Assembly (NCBI GenBank): GCA_963700475.1
Contig: CAVOXR010000014.1
Coordinates: forward strand, 186,001-250,000
Direction of reading: 5' to 3'
Origin: Prado023 sp963700475
GTDB lineage: Bacteria; Actinomycetota; Actinomycetes; S36-B12; CAIYMF01
DNA: 64,000 nt
The notes under the pieces: generated by a model
Told to the model about the DNA's origin: nothing
Database searches by the model: none
What the model saw: the letters and a program-made list of their open reading frames with translations, nothing else
Translations under genes and position numbers: made by a program
In this document: positions 53,270 to 61,482 of the stretch, piece after piece
How the letters are laid out: each line of letters begins with the position of its first letter
Numbering within the stretch: the stretch's first letter is position 1

Positions 53270-53342
53270 CTTCCGCGCCGACGACGCGTGGTGCCTCGCC
53301 TGCCGACCCTGAGCTTCCCGGGCACCGGGCCTCCGACGGGTC

Positions 53343-54524
53343 CTACGTCCCCTGGTCCTCGGTGGGCATCGGCTCGGGGGGCACCTGCGCGTGCTTCGGG
53401 CCCGCCGCAGGGACGGGCGCCGCCGGTTTCTTCTGCGCAGGCTTCTTCGTAGCGGCCTTCTTCGTGGGCGCTTTCGCGGGTGACTTCTTGGTAGCTGCCT
53501 TCGTCTTGGTGGCTGCCTTCGTCGCGGCCGTCTTGGTGGCTGCCTTCGTCGCGGCCGTCTTGGTGGCTGCCTTCGTCGTGGCCGCCTTCGTCGTGGCCGT
53601 CCTTGTCTTCGTCCCGGTCGCTGCCCTGGTCGCCGCCTCCGCGGCTGGGCTGGTCGCGGCCTTCACGCTCGGGGCGCTGCTGGGCGCCGCCTTGGCGGGC
53701 GAGGCGGGGGCCGGGGTGCGCGTCGTGGGCGCGGTCCTCGCCGACTGGGCCGAGGGCCGACTCCGCGCGGCAGAGGCAGGGGCGCTCGCCGGCTTCGGGG
53801 GCAGGCTGCGGGCCGCTTCTGCCGCAAGTCGCGACGCCTCGGCGGCACGCGTCGCCGCCGGGTCGGGGTCGAACTTGCGAGGTTGCCGGCTCGCGGCAGG
53901 CGCCTGCCCGGAACCCGCCGACGACGTGGTTGACCGGGCGCGGGCCCGAGCAGAGCCGGGGATCGGGCGACGTGGGTCGAGCAGGTCCTGGATGACCGGT
54001 GCCACCATCCGGATGACCTCCTCGTCGCTGGCCGACGCCAGTGGTTCGAGGCGGACCCCGTAGCGCATGGTTGCCACACCCATGAGGTAGCTGGTGATCA
54101 ACGCCGAACGCATCCGGGCATCGGGAACGCCGATCATCCCCGCCACACGATCCACGACCCCGGTCTCGATGAATTCCTGGAGCCCCGTGACGGCCTGCCC
54201 GGCGGAGACCCCCGTCCGCGCCAGGGAGATCAGGTCGTCGCGCGCAGCCGGATCGCGCAACGTGTCGAGGGTGAAGCGGACCAGGCGCTCGCCCATGCCC
54301 TCGATCCCGGGAGCCATGAGGGCTGGGATTGCCGACACGGGGTCGACCGGGAGGCGCATCGCAGCTGCGAACAGAGATTCACGGCTGCGGTAGTACCGAA
54401 GGGCCACATCCTCGGTCACCCCCGCGGCCGCGGACGCAGTCCGCATGGTCAGCCCCATGTATCCGCGCTTGGCGACGATCTCGCGTGCGACGGCAAGAAG
54501 TGCGTCCCTCGGGTCATCACTCAC
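53343..54524 (-). CDS. TetR-family regulator with long histone-like basic tail
   Basis: 393 residues, about twice a normal TetR. Residues 1-190 are a TetR repressor: REIVAKRGYMGLTMRTASAAAGV, EDVALRYYRSRESLFAAAM as helix-turn-helix, then the ligand domain. Residues 195-393 are low-complexity Ala/Thr/Lys/Pro with AATK-type repeats (KAATKTAATKAATK) like histone H1 or the tails of HupB/Lsr2-type proteins, ending in an acidic tip. Such a tail would bind DNA without sequence choice. GTG start, 10 bases behind the isomerase-like gene, so the two are co-transcribed. Confidence 0.9.
   Translation of the reverse strand: MSDDPRDALLAVAREIVAKRGYMGLTMRTASAAAGVTEDVALRYYRSRESLFAAAMRLPVDPVSAIPALMAPGIEGMGERLVRFTLDTLRDPAARDDLISLARTGVSAGQAVTGLQEFIETGVVDRVAGMIGVPDARMRSALITSYLMGVATMRYGVRLEPLASASDEEVIRMVAPVIQDLLDPRRPIPGSARARARSTTSSAGSGQAPAASRQPRKFDPDPAATRAAEASRLAAEAARSLPPKPASAPASAARSRPSAQSARTAPTTRTPAPASPAKAAPSSAPSVKAATSPAAEAATRAATGTKTRTATTKAATTKAATKTAATKAATKTAATKAATKTKAATKKSPAKAPTKKAATKKPAQKKPAAPVPAAGPKHAQVPPEPMPTEDQGT
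53503..53583. repeat. Three 27-base tandem repeats in the TetR tail
   Basis: Two identical units and one with a single change code nine residues each (TKAATKTAA register) of the basic tail. Such repeats expand or shrink easily. Confidence 0.85.
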
Positions 54525-54533
54525 GCGCTCAGA

Positions 54534-55730
54534 CTAGGGCCGCGCGCGGTCCCCCGGCACGACAAGCGGTGCGGCCAGATTCAGCCGGGCGAACGCCAGC
54601 GCCTCAGCGAGGTCCGCCTCCCGCTCGGCTCGGTTGGCGGCCCGGCGCGTGGTGACCTCGAGCACGACCGTACCCGTGAAGCCCTGGAGAGCCAGTCCCT
54701 CGAGGACCTCGGCGCACTGCTGGTTGCCGCGCCCCGGCACGAGGTGCTCGTCGCGAGCAAGGCCGGTTCCGTCCGCGAGGTGGATGTGCGCGAGCCGGTC
54801 GCCGAGGTCGGCGGCCATCGACACCGCGGACGTGCCGGACACCGCTGTGTGCGACAGGTCGAGCGTGACGTGCGGGTAGTCCTGGTTCCGCGGGTCCCAG
54901 TCGGGCTGGTAGGCCGCCCACTCCCGGTTCCGCGCACGCCACGGGTACATGTTCTCCACGGCGAACACGATGTCGGTCTCGTCGCGCATCCTGGCCAGGC
55001 CGAGCTCGAACTCCTTGGCATAGTCGCGCTGCCATCGGAAGGGCGGATGCACCACGACGGTCGAGGCCCCGAGCCGCTCGGCGGCTGCCTGCGAACGCTG
55101 GAGCTTCTCCCAGGGATCGGTGCTCCACACCCGCTGTGTGACCAGCAGGCATGGCGAATGCACCGCGAGCACCGGGACCCCGTAGTAGTCCGACAACGCC
55201 CGCACCGCATCGGGGTCCTGGCTCACGGCATCGGTGAACACCATCAGCTCGATCCCGTCGTAGCCCAACCTGCGAGCGATCTCGAACGCCGCAGCAGTGG
55301 ACTCGGGATAGACCGACGCGGTGGACAGCGCCACCTTGGCAGCAGGGACGCGGACAGCCGGCGCCTGGACGTCCGACACCAGGATGGAGCGAGCAGCGGC
55401 TGGTCTGGTGGCTGTGCCCACCCCGGGGGGCTTCTCGGAGGCGGCCTTGGCTGAGGGGCGCTTCGGAGAAGCGGGCCTCGAGGTTGCCGCCCCGATGGAG
55501 GCGTTCTTCGTCGTGGGGCGCTTCGGTGCGGAGGGCTTCCTGGTGGCCGACTTCGTCGCGGCGGGCTTCGTCGCGGCCGGCTTCGTTCCGGGGCGCTTGC
55601 GGGCGGCTCTCTTCGCAGGTGCGCCAGGAGCCTCAGCGGGCGGCCGAGGAGCCTCGGCCGGCGGATCGACGGCCGGCGCTGGTGCCTCAGGGGCCGTCCC
55701 CTGAGGGTCATCTCCCCGACGCGCTGGCAC
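54534..55730 (-). CDS. AP-endonuclease-2/xylose-isomerase-like TIM barrel with basic N-terminal tail
   Basis: 398 residues. Residues 1-125 are Ala/Pro/Lys-rich (KPAATKPAATKSATRKPSAPK), histone-like. The rest is a sugar-phosphate isomerase/epimerase barrel: ALSTASVYPESTAAAFEIARRLG, DGIELMVFTD, VLAVHSPCLL, VVVHPPFRW, VFAVENMYPW (metal Glu), VTLDLSHTAVS and HIHLADGT with zinc ligands typical of AP_endonuc_2. It corresponds in position and type to M. tuberculosis Rv0498, which lacks such a tail as far as I recall. Substrate is unknown: a sugar or an abasic DNA site are both possible, and a DNA-binding tail would favour the latter. Confidence 0.88.
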   Translation of the reverse strand: MPARRGDDPQGTAPEAPAPAVDPPAEAPRPPAEAPGAPAKRAARKRPGTKPAATKPAATKSATRKPSAPKRPTTKNASIGAATSRPASPKRPSAKAASEKPPGVGTATRPAAARSILVSDVQAPAVRVPAAKVALSTASVYPESTAAAFEIARRLGYDGIELMVFTDAVSQDPDAVRALSDYYGVPVLAVHSPCLLVTQRVWSTDPWEKLQRSQAAAERLGASTVVVHPPFRWQRDYAKEFELGLARMRDETDIVFAVENMYPWRARNREWAAYQPDWDPRNQDYPHVTLDLSHTAVSGTSAVSMAADLGDRLAHIHLADGTGLARDEHLVPGRGNQQCAEVLEGLALQGFTGTVVLEVTTRRAANRAEREADLAEALAFARLNLAAPLVVPGDRARP

Positions 55731-55802
55731 ATCCCAAGCCTATGCCCTCGGTGCAGCGGGACCCGCGCACCCGTGGGCCGGAGAACGCCTACGCTTACGG
55801 CC

Positions 55803-56588
55803 ATGGTGGAAGTGCCCCTCGGGGGTGCCCGGCACTGGGTGGAGTTCCCCGATCCGGGCGAGTCTGACCAGGACGCGCAGGTGCACTACCGCGCTGACCT
55901 CACCTGGCTGACCTCGAACTGGACCTGCATCTACGGAAACGGGTGCCAGGGGATCTATGCCGATCGGCCCGACGACGGATGCTGCACCCTGGGAGCACAC
56001 TTCGCCGACGAGGAGGACCGGGACCGCACCGAGCGGCTGGCCCGCCGGCTGACCGCGAAGCAGTGGCAGATGCGCGGCACGGGCAGGGCCGACGGGGTGA
56101 TCGAGATCGATGCCGACGGGGACCCCAAGACGCGGGTGGTCGACGGAGCGTGCATCTTCCTCAACCGGCCCGGCTTCGCCGGCGGCGCCGGGTGCGCGCT
56201 GCACAAGCTTGCCCTGGACACCGGTGTTCCGATCACGCAGACGAAGCCCGATGTCTGCTGGCAACTGCCCATCCGGCGGACCTACGAGGACGTGACCCGT
56301 CCCGATGGGACCTCGCTGCAGGTGATCGTCATCGCCGAGTACGACCGTCGCGGGTGGGGCGAGGGTGGGCATGACCTCGACTGGTACTGCACCACGGCCC
56401 CGGCAGCCCACGTGGGTGCCGAACCGGTGTTCCTCTCGTCGCGCGACGAGCTCGTGGAACTCATGGGGCAGGCGGCCTACGACGTGCTGAGCGAGCACTG
56501 CCGCGCCCGGCAGCTGGCGCTGAGCGCGCTTGCTGCGCGCAGCCTCCCGCTCGTCGGCCTGGCCCCGCACCCAGCCGGCGGGCAGTAG
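55803..56588 (+). CDS. Cys-rich protein resembling the YkgJ/CxxCxxCC family
   Basis: 261 residues. Cysteine layout: WTCIYGNGCQGIY, DDGCCTLGAHF, GACIFLNRPGF, GCALHKLAL, KPDVCWQLPI and DWYCTTAP. The CC pair followed by a short acidic spacer, C-x-FLN, C-x-LH and KPxxCxxxP resembles the metal-binding YkgJ/FliB-type family (CxxCxxCC). A protein of similar position exists beside Rv0496-Rv0498 in mycobacteria. Function unknown; a metal or Fe-S centre is likely. The ATG at 55803 lies 72 bases from the divergent isomerase gene and lacks a ribosome site, so the message may be leaderless. Confidence 0.78.
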   Translation: MVEVPLGGARHWVEFPDPGESDQDAQVHYRADLTWLTSNWTCIYGNGCQGIYADRPDDGCCTLGAHFADEEDRDRTERLARRLTAKQWQMRGTGRADGVIEIDADGDPKTRVVDGACIFLNRPGFAGGAGCALHKLALDTGVPITQTKPDVCWQLPIRRTYEDVTRPDGTSLQVIVIAEYDRRGWGEGGHDLDWYCTTAPAAHVGAEPVFLSSRDELVELMGQAAYDVLSEHCRARQLALSALAARSLPLVGLAPHPAGGQ

Positions 56589-56678
56589 CTGCCTGGGCCC
56601 GGACTCCCAGCGACCCGTACCGATCTGGAGCTCCCTTGCAGAAGGGGTCCGCACCTCGAGTCCAGCCGCGTGCGCGAC

Positions 56679-58106
56679 CTACAGCTCGGGGACGACGGCC
56701 AGGGCCCTCGGGCCCGATCGGGGGGCCTGTCGAACGAGGTCGGGTCGCGACCACGGCATCAACCGCAGCGCCCCGGAGAGATCATCCACGGGATGCAGGC
56801 GGACGCCGAGGTCGCCCACGGAGGCGCTGTCACCACGCGGCAGGATCACATCGGTCATCCCCAGTCGCGCCGCCTCCATGACCCGCTGACGGGCCCCCGG
56901 CACGCGGCGCACGTCTCCGGCGAGGCCCACCTCGCCGAAGGCGACCCATCCCACCGGCACCGACATGTCGCGCACCGATCCGTTCACGGCCAGCGCGACC
57001 GCGAGGTCGCAGGAGGGCTCGACCAGGCGCGCGCCACCCACCGGGGCGATGTAGGTGTCGAACCGCGACATCGGCACGGACTCCCGGCGCTCGAGGACTG
57101 CGAGCACCATCGCGATCCGGGCTGCCTCCATGCCCGACGTGGTCCGCCGCGGGACCGACCCGGCCGCCGGGACGACAAGGGCCTGGATCTCGGCCAGCAG
57201 CGGGCGGCGGCCCTCCAGGGCCACGGTGACGCACGTCCCGGGCACCGGCTCGGCGCGGTCCGTGACGAAGAGTCCGCTGGGATCGGCCAGGGCGACCAGC
57301 CCCTCCTCGCCCAACTCGAAGCAACCCACCTCGTCGGTGGGTCCATAGCGGTTCTTGACGGCGCGCACCATCCGCAGGCGGGCGTGCCGGTCGCCCTCGA
57401 ACGACAGGACCACGTCGACGAGGTGCTCGAGGGTGCGCGGGCCGGCGATCCCCCCGTCCTTGGTGACGTGGCCGACGAGGATGCACGCCATCCGCCGCTC
57501 CTTGGCCAGCCGGATCAGGGCCGAGGTGGCCTCCCGAACCTGGGTGACGCCGGAGACAACGCCGTCCACGCCGGAGGTGGTCATCGTCTGGATGGAATCC
57601 ACGACAAGCAGGCCCGGCGACACCTCTTCGGCGTGCGCCACCACGGCGGCGACGTCGGACTCCGCCGCGAGGAACACCTGCGGATTGACCGATCCGACGC
57701 GCTCTGCGCGGGCGCGGACCTGCTCGACACTCTCCTCGCCGGTCACGTAGAGGGCGCGCACTCCACGGGCAGCCACCGAGGCCACCACCTGCAGCAACAA
57801 CGTCGACTTGCCCACGCCGGGCTCCCCGGCCAACAGGATCACGGCACCGGGGACAACCCCACCGCCGAGCACTCGGTCGAGCTCGGTGATGCCGGTCGGG
57901 CTGGCAGCGGAGCGGGTGAGGTCGATCTGGTCCATGGGCTGGGCCGAGCTCGAGACGGGACCAGCCTGCGGGGCGCGGCTGCCGGCGCCCGCCTCGGTGA
58001 CACTGCCCCAGGCCTGGCACTCCCCACAACGACCCACCCACTTGGGCGCACGCCATCCGCACTCCGAGCATCGGAAGGCTGTCTTGACCGCACTGCTGGA
58101 CGTCAT
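56679..58106 (-). CDS. radA: DNA repair protein RadA
   Basis: 475 residues. N-terminal zinc finger CSECGWRAPKWVGRCGEC (10-27), RecA-like core with LAGEPGVGKSTLLLQV and LLVVDSIQTM, the RadA-specific KNRYG motif, and a Lon-protease-like C-terminal domain (about 290-455) with DLAVALAVNGSV. It drives branch migration in recombination. ATG 58106 is chosen because the zinc finger begins nine residues later. Convergent with the Cys-rich gene, 119 bases from divergent disA. Confidence 0.95.
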   Translation of the reverse strand: MTSSSAVKTAFRCSECGWRAPKWVGRCGECQAWGSVTEAGAGSRAPQAGPVSSSAQPMDQIDLTRSAASPTGITELDRVLGGGVVPGAVILLAGEPGVGKSTLLLQVVASVAARGVRALYVTGEESVEQVRARAERVGSVNPQVFLAAESDVAAVVAHAEEVSPGLLVVDSIQTMTTSGVDGVVSGVTQVREATSALIRLAKERRMACILVGHVTKDGGIAGPRTLEHLVDVVLSFEGDRHARLRMVRAVKNRYGPTDEVGCFELGEEGLVALADPSGLFVTDRAEPVPGTCVTVALEGRRPLLAEIQALVVPAAGSVPRRTTSGMEAARIAMVLAVLERRESVPMSRFDTYIAPVGGARLVEPSCDLAVALAVNGSVRDMSVPVGWVAFGEVGLAGDVRRVPGARQRVMEAARLGMTDVILPRGDSASVGDLGVRLHPVDDLSGALRLMPWSRPDLVRQAPRSGPRALAVVPEL

Positions 58107-58225
58107 GGCCGCGACGCTACCGGCCCGGTACGACATCGCCGGGACACCCGGGCCCGCCACTGGCCCGCGTCACCGGACCTCCGTCACCTACACTCGCCCG
58201 GGGAGCACACGATCACGGAGCATTC

Positions 58226-59308
58226 ATGGCAGCAATCGATCCGGAACTGGCAGCCGCGCTCGCACGGGTGGCACCAGGCACCGAGTTGCGCGACGGGCTG
58301 GAGCGCATCATGCGCGGACGCACCGGCGCCCTGATCGTGCTGGGTCACGACAACGGGATCGATGCCCTGATCAGCGGGGGCTTCCCCCTGGACATCGACT
58401 TCACGTCCACCCGCCTGCGCGAGCTGTGCAAGATGGACGGTGCCGTCATCATCGACTCCGCGACGTCGAAGATCGTGCGCGCGGGCACCCAGCTGGTCCC
58501 GGACCCCGCGATCCCCACGGGGGAGACCGGAACGCGCCACCGCACCGCCGATCGGGTCGCCCGGCAGACCGGGTACCCGGTCGTCAGCGTCAGCAAGTCG
58601 ATGCACATCATCGCCCTGTACCTGAAGGGCCGGCGCTACGTCCTCGAGGAGCCGGCAGCGATCCTGTCCCGGGCCAACCAGGCCCTGGCCACCTTGGAGC
58701 GGTACAAGCAGCGCCTCGACGAGGTGTCCCGCAGCCTGTCGGCCCTGGAGATCGAGGACCTCGTGACGGTGCGCGAGGTGTGCGCCACCCTGCAGAGGTT
58801 GGAGATGGTGCGCCACATCGCCAACGAGATCCGGGCCTACCTGCTCGAGCTCGGCACCGAGGGTCGACTGGTCTCCCTGCAGCTGGCTGAGCTCGTGGCC
58901 GGGGTGGAGACCGACCGGGAGCTGGTCGTGCGCGACTACCTGCCTCGCAAGAAGTCCAGCCGCAAGGAGCGAACCGTCACCGACACGTTGGAGGCCCTGG
59001 ACCTCATCGGGCCCACCGACCTGCTGGACCTGACGTCCGTGGCCCGGGCCCTCGGCTATTCGGCGAGCACCGACGGCCTGGAGACCAACGTCAGCCCGCG
59101 GGGACACCGAGTGCTGTCCCGGGTCCCCCGCGTTCCCGAGGCGGTGCGTGACCGCCTGGTGAGCCACTTCGGCACGCTGCAGTCACTTCTCGGAGCCTCG
59201 GTCGAGGACCTGCAGGAGGTCGAGGGGATCGGCGAGAACAGGGCTCGGTACATCCGCGAGGGCCTGTCGAGGTTGGCGGAGTCCTCGATCCTCGAGCGCT
59301 ACGTCTGA
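58226..59308 (+). CDS. disA: DNA integrity scanning protein DisA, diadenylate cyclase
   Basis: 360 residues. N-terminal DAC domain with CKMDGAVIID (DGA) and GTRHRTADRVA (RHR), both needed for c-di-AMP synthesis; helical spine (about 150-290); C-terminal helix-hairpin-helix DNA-binding end (LLGASVEDLQEVEGIGENRA). It slides on DNA and stops c-di-AMP synthesis at branched structures, and RadA, its divergent neighbour, is known to inhibit it in other bacteria. The ATG gives the standard length. Confidence 0.97.
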   Translation: MAAIDPELAAALARVAPGTELRDGLERIMRGRTGALIVLGHDNGIDALISGGFPLDIDFTSTRLRELCKMDGAVIIDSATSKIVRAGTQLVPDPAIPTGETGTRHRTADRVARQTGYPVVSVSKSMHIIALYLKGRRYVLEEPAAILSRANQALATLERYKQRLDEVSRSLSALEIEDLVTVREVCATLQRLEMVRHIANEIRAYLLELGTEGRLVSLQLAELVAGVETDRELVVRDYLPRKKSSRKERTVTDTLEALDLIGPTDLLDLTSVARALGYSASTDGLETNVSPRGHRVLSRVPRVPEAVRDRLVSHFGTLQSLLGASVEDLQEVEGIGENRARYIREGLSRLAESSILERYV

Positions 59309-59334
59309 GCGCCCGGAGGCCTGACTGGACGGCA

Positions 59335-59389
59335 CCGATCCGGAGGTGGTCCGCAGCTCGTGGCACCGCTCCCATCGCGGTTGCGGGCC
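59335..59389 (-). pseudogene. Decayed fragment similar to the gene at 60712-61401
   Basis: This spacer stretch aligns with 60929-60988 inside the anchored secreted-protein gene, same strand, with about 50 of 57 bases equal and three small indels (for example CCGATCCGGAGGTGG against CCGATCCGGAGGTGA). The indels destroy the frame. It looks like a relic of a second copy or a small duplication. Confidence 0.55.
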
Positions 59390-59425
59390 ACTGATCGGGG
59401 GCTGACAGCGGCGCGGTGGTCAACG

Positions 59426-60616
59426 TCAGTAGCTGGGTTTGTCCGGCTCGATCTGGTTGACCCAGGCAACGATCCCGCCGCCGACGTGAACAGCGTCAGC
59501 GAAACCCGCGTCCTTGAGCACTGCCAGGACCTCGGCGGAGCGGATCCCGCTCTTGCAGTGCACCACGATCGGCGTGTGCTGGGGCAGGTCGGCCAACGCC
59601 GCACCTGAGAGGAACTCCCCCTTGGGGATCAGCTGGGCGCCGGGGATGGCCACGATCTCCCATTCGGCGGGCTCACGGACGTCGATGAGCAGGAAGTCCC
59701 GGTCGCCGGTCTCGCGCTCCTCGAGCATGTCGGCGAGTTCGGTGACGGAGATGGTCGAGCCGCGCACCGCCTCGGAGGCCTCCTCGGACACCGACCCGCA
59801 GAACGCCTCGTAGTCGATCAACTCGGTGACCGTGGGGCTCTCCCCGCACACGGCGCAGTTCGGGTCCTTGCGCACCTTCACGGTGCGGTAGTTCATGTCC
59901 AGGGCGTCGTAGATCATCAACCGCCCGAGCAGCGGCTCCCCGATGCCGGTGATCAGCTTGATCGCCTCGGTGACCTGGATCGACCCGATCGAGGCGCACA
60001 GCACGCCCAGGACACCACCCTCCGCGCACGAGGGCACCATGCCAGGCGGCGGGGGCTCGGGGTAGAGGCACCGGTAGCAGGGCCCGTACTCAGCCCAGAA
60101 CACACTGGCCTGCCCGTCGAAACGGTAGATCGATCCCCACACGTACGGCTTGCCCAGCAGCACACAGGCGTCGTTGACCAGGTACCGGGTCGCGAAGTTG
60201 TCGGTGCCATCGACGATCAGGTCGTACTGGGCGAAGATCTCCATGACGTTGGAGGAGTCGAGGCGCTCGGCGTGCAGCTCGACGTCGATCAGCGGGTTGA
60301 TCTCACGGACGCTGTCGCGCGCGGACTCAGCCTTCGATCGGCCGACGTCGGACTGCCCATGGATGATCTGGCGCTGCAGGTTGGACTCGTCCACGGTGTC
60401 GTAGTCGATGATCCCCAGAGTTCCAACCCCGGCCGCCGCCAGGTACATCAGCGCCGGCGAACCCAGCCCACCGGCGCCCACGACCAGCACCTTCGCGGCC
60501 TTCAACCGCTTCTGCCCCGCCATCGCGACGTCCGGGATGATCAGGTGCCGGCTGTACCGGCGGACCTCCTCCACGGAGAGGTCAGCCGCGGGCTCTACAA
60601 GCGAGGGAACATGCAT
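59426..60616 (-). CDS. moeZ: Adenylyltransferase/sulfurtransferase MoeZ
   Basis: 396 residues. An E1-like adenylation domain (VLVVGAGGLGSPALMYLAAA, DLIVDGTDNFATRYLVND, zinc pairs CYRCLYP and CAVCGE) followed by a rhodanese domain with active Cys in VVHCKSGIRS. MoeZ activates the C-terminus of sulfur carriers (MoaD, CysO, ThiS type) as adenylate and then thiocarboxylate for molybdopterin and cysteine synthesis. AAGGA lies six bases before the ATG at 60616. Convergent with disA. Confidence 0.95.
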   Translation of the reverse strand: MHVPSLVEPAADLSVEEVRRYSRHLIIPDVAMAGQKRLKAAKVLVVGAGGLGSPALMYLAAAGVGTLGIIDYDTVDESNLQRQIIHGQSDVGRSKAESARDSVREINPLIDVELHAERLDSSNVMEIFAQYDLIVDGTDNFATRYLVNDACVLLGKPYVWGSIYRFDGQASVFWAEYGPCYRCLYPEPPPPGMVPSCAEGGVLGVLCASIGSIQVTEAIKLITGIGEPLLGRLMIYDALDMNYRTVKVRKDPNCAVCGESPTVTELIDYEAFCGSVSEEASEAVRGSTISVTELADMLEERETGDRDFLLIDVREPAEWEIVAIPGAQLIPKGEFLSGAALADLPQHTPIVVHCKSGIRSAEVLAVLKDAGFADAVHVGGGIVAWVNQIEPDKPSY

Positions 60617-60711
60617 GGGGATTCCTTGGCCGAAGGTTGCTCGATGGGAAGCACAGCCTAACCAGTTGGCCGCCATCGGCTGACCCCGGACTCCCGACTC
60701 CGCCCAGAGAC

Positions 60712-61401
60712 CTACTGGACGGCGAAGGCCACTGGCTCGGACTCGACCGAGCCGTTGCGCGCGACCACCTTGTAGCCACCTGCCTGGGCCTGCGGCTGGT
60801 TGGCCGGGCAGCCCTTCTGGGTTACCGTCCCCGGCCAGGTCGCCGAGGTCGTGAACGGCTTGCCCGGCTCCAGGGCCTGCACGTCCTTGGCCTTCGACGG
60901 GTTGCAGAAGTCCGAGGACCACACCAGGACCGATCCGGAGGTGATCCGCAGCTCGTTGGCACCCGCCCCCACGTCACGGTTGCAGGCCGCCGATCCGGTG
61001 TTCGTCACGGTCAGCGTGAGCCCCATCCCGCCCCCAACCGTCGTGGTCGCGCTGGCTGTGGCCACAGCGACCGCGATGTCCGAGTCGACGCAGGCGGCGC
61101 TGGCTGAGGGGCTGGGGCTCGGCGACGGGCTGGCCGAGCCACTGGCCGACGGGGCGGCCGACGCTGACGGGTCGGCGGCACCTGCCGAGGCGTCGTCATC
61201 CGGCGACGGTGACATCGTCAGGCCGAAGCTCGGTGACTCACTGGGAGAGGCTGCGGGCGTCCCATCGTTCGACCCGAACGCCATCTGGAGCAGCCACCAG
61301 CCCAGCCACAGGACGACCAGCAGGCCGACGATGACCGCCGCGCGCCGACGCCAGTAGGTGCTGGGCTCCTCCGGGCCTACCGGGTTCACGACCGAACTCA
61401 C
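60712..61401 (-). CDS. Membrane-anchored secreted protein with Ser/Pro linker
   Basis: 229 residues. One membrane helix near the N-terminus (AAVIVGLLVVLWLGWWLLQM, about 20-40), a Ser/Ala/Pro-rich linker (50-105), and a beta-rich domain of about 120 residues with four Cys (SAACVDSD, SAACNRDV, SDFCNPS, QKGCPANQ). The domain resembles actinobacterial secreted beta-sandwich (DUF4232/Ig-like) modules, a weak assignment. GTG start with no good ribosome site. Between clpC and moeZ; function unknown. Confidence 0.75.
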   Translation of the reverse strand: MSSVVNPVGPEEPSTYWRRRAAVIVGLLVVLWLGWWLLQMAFGSNDGTPAASPSESPSFGLTMSPSPDDDASAGAADPSASAAPSASGSASPSPSPSPSASAACVDSDIAVAVATASATTTVGGGMGLTLTVTNTGSAACNRDVGAGANELRITSGSVLVWSSDFCNPSKAKDVQALEPGKPFTTSATWPGTVTQKGCPANQPQAQAGGYKVVARNGSVESEPVAFAVQ

Positions 61402-61428
61402 AGGAGAACCGTAACCTGAGCCCGGACA

Positions 61429-61473
61429 TGACCCGGCCCGCAGTCCCCGTTCCCAGGGTCTGCGGGCCGGTCA
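61429..61473 (-). terminator. Terminator of clpC
   Basis: TGACCGGCCCGCAG pairs with CTGCGGGCCGGGTCA, one bulge, 10 bases after the clpC stop on the minus strand. Confidence 0.8.
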
Positions 61474-61482
61474 CACCTCGGT

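Noticed and set aside
53503..53583. CRISPR-like repeats
   Set aside because: The 27-base units are contiguous without spacers and code for a protein tail; no CRISPR array is present in the window.
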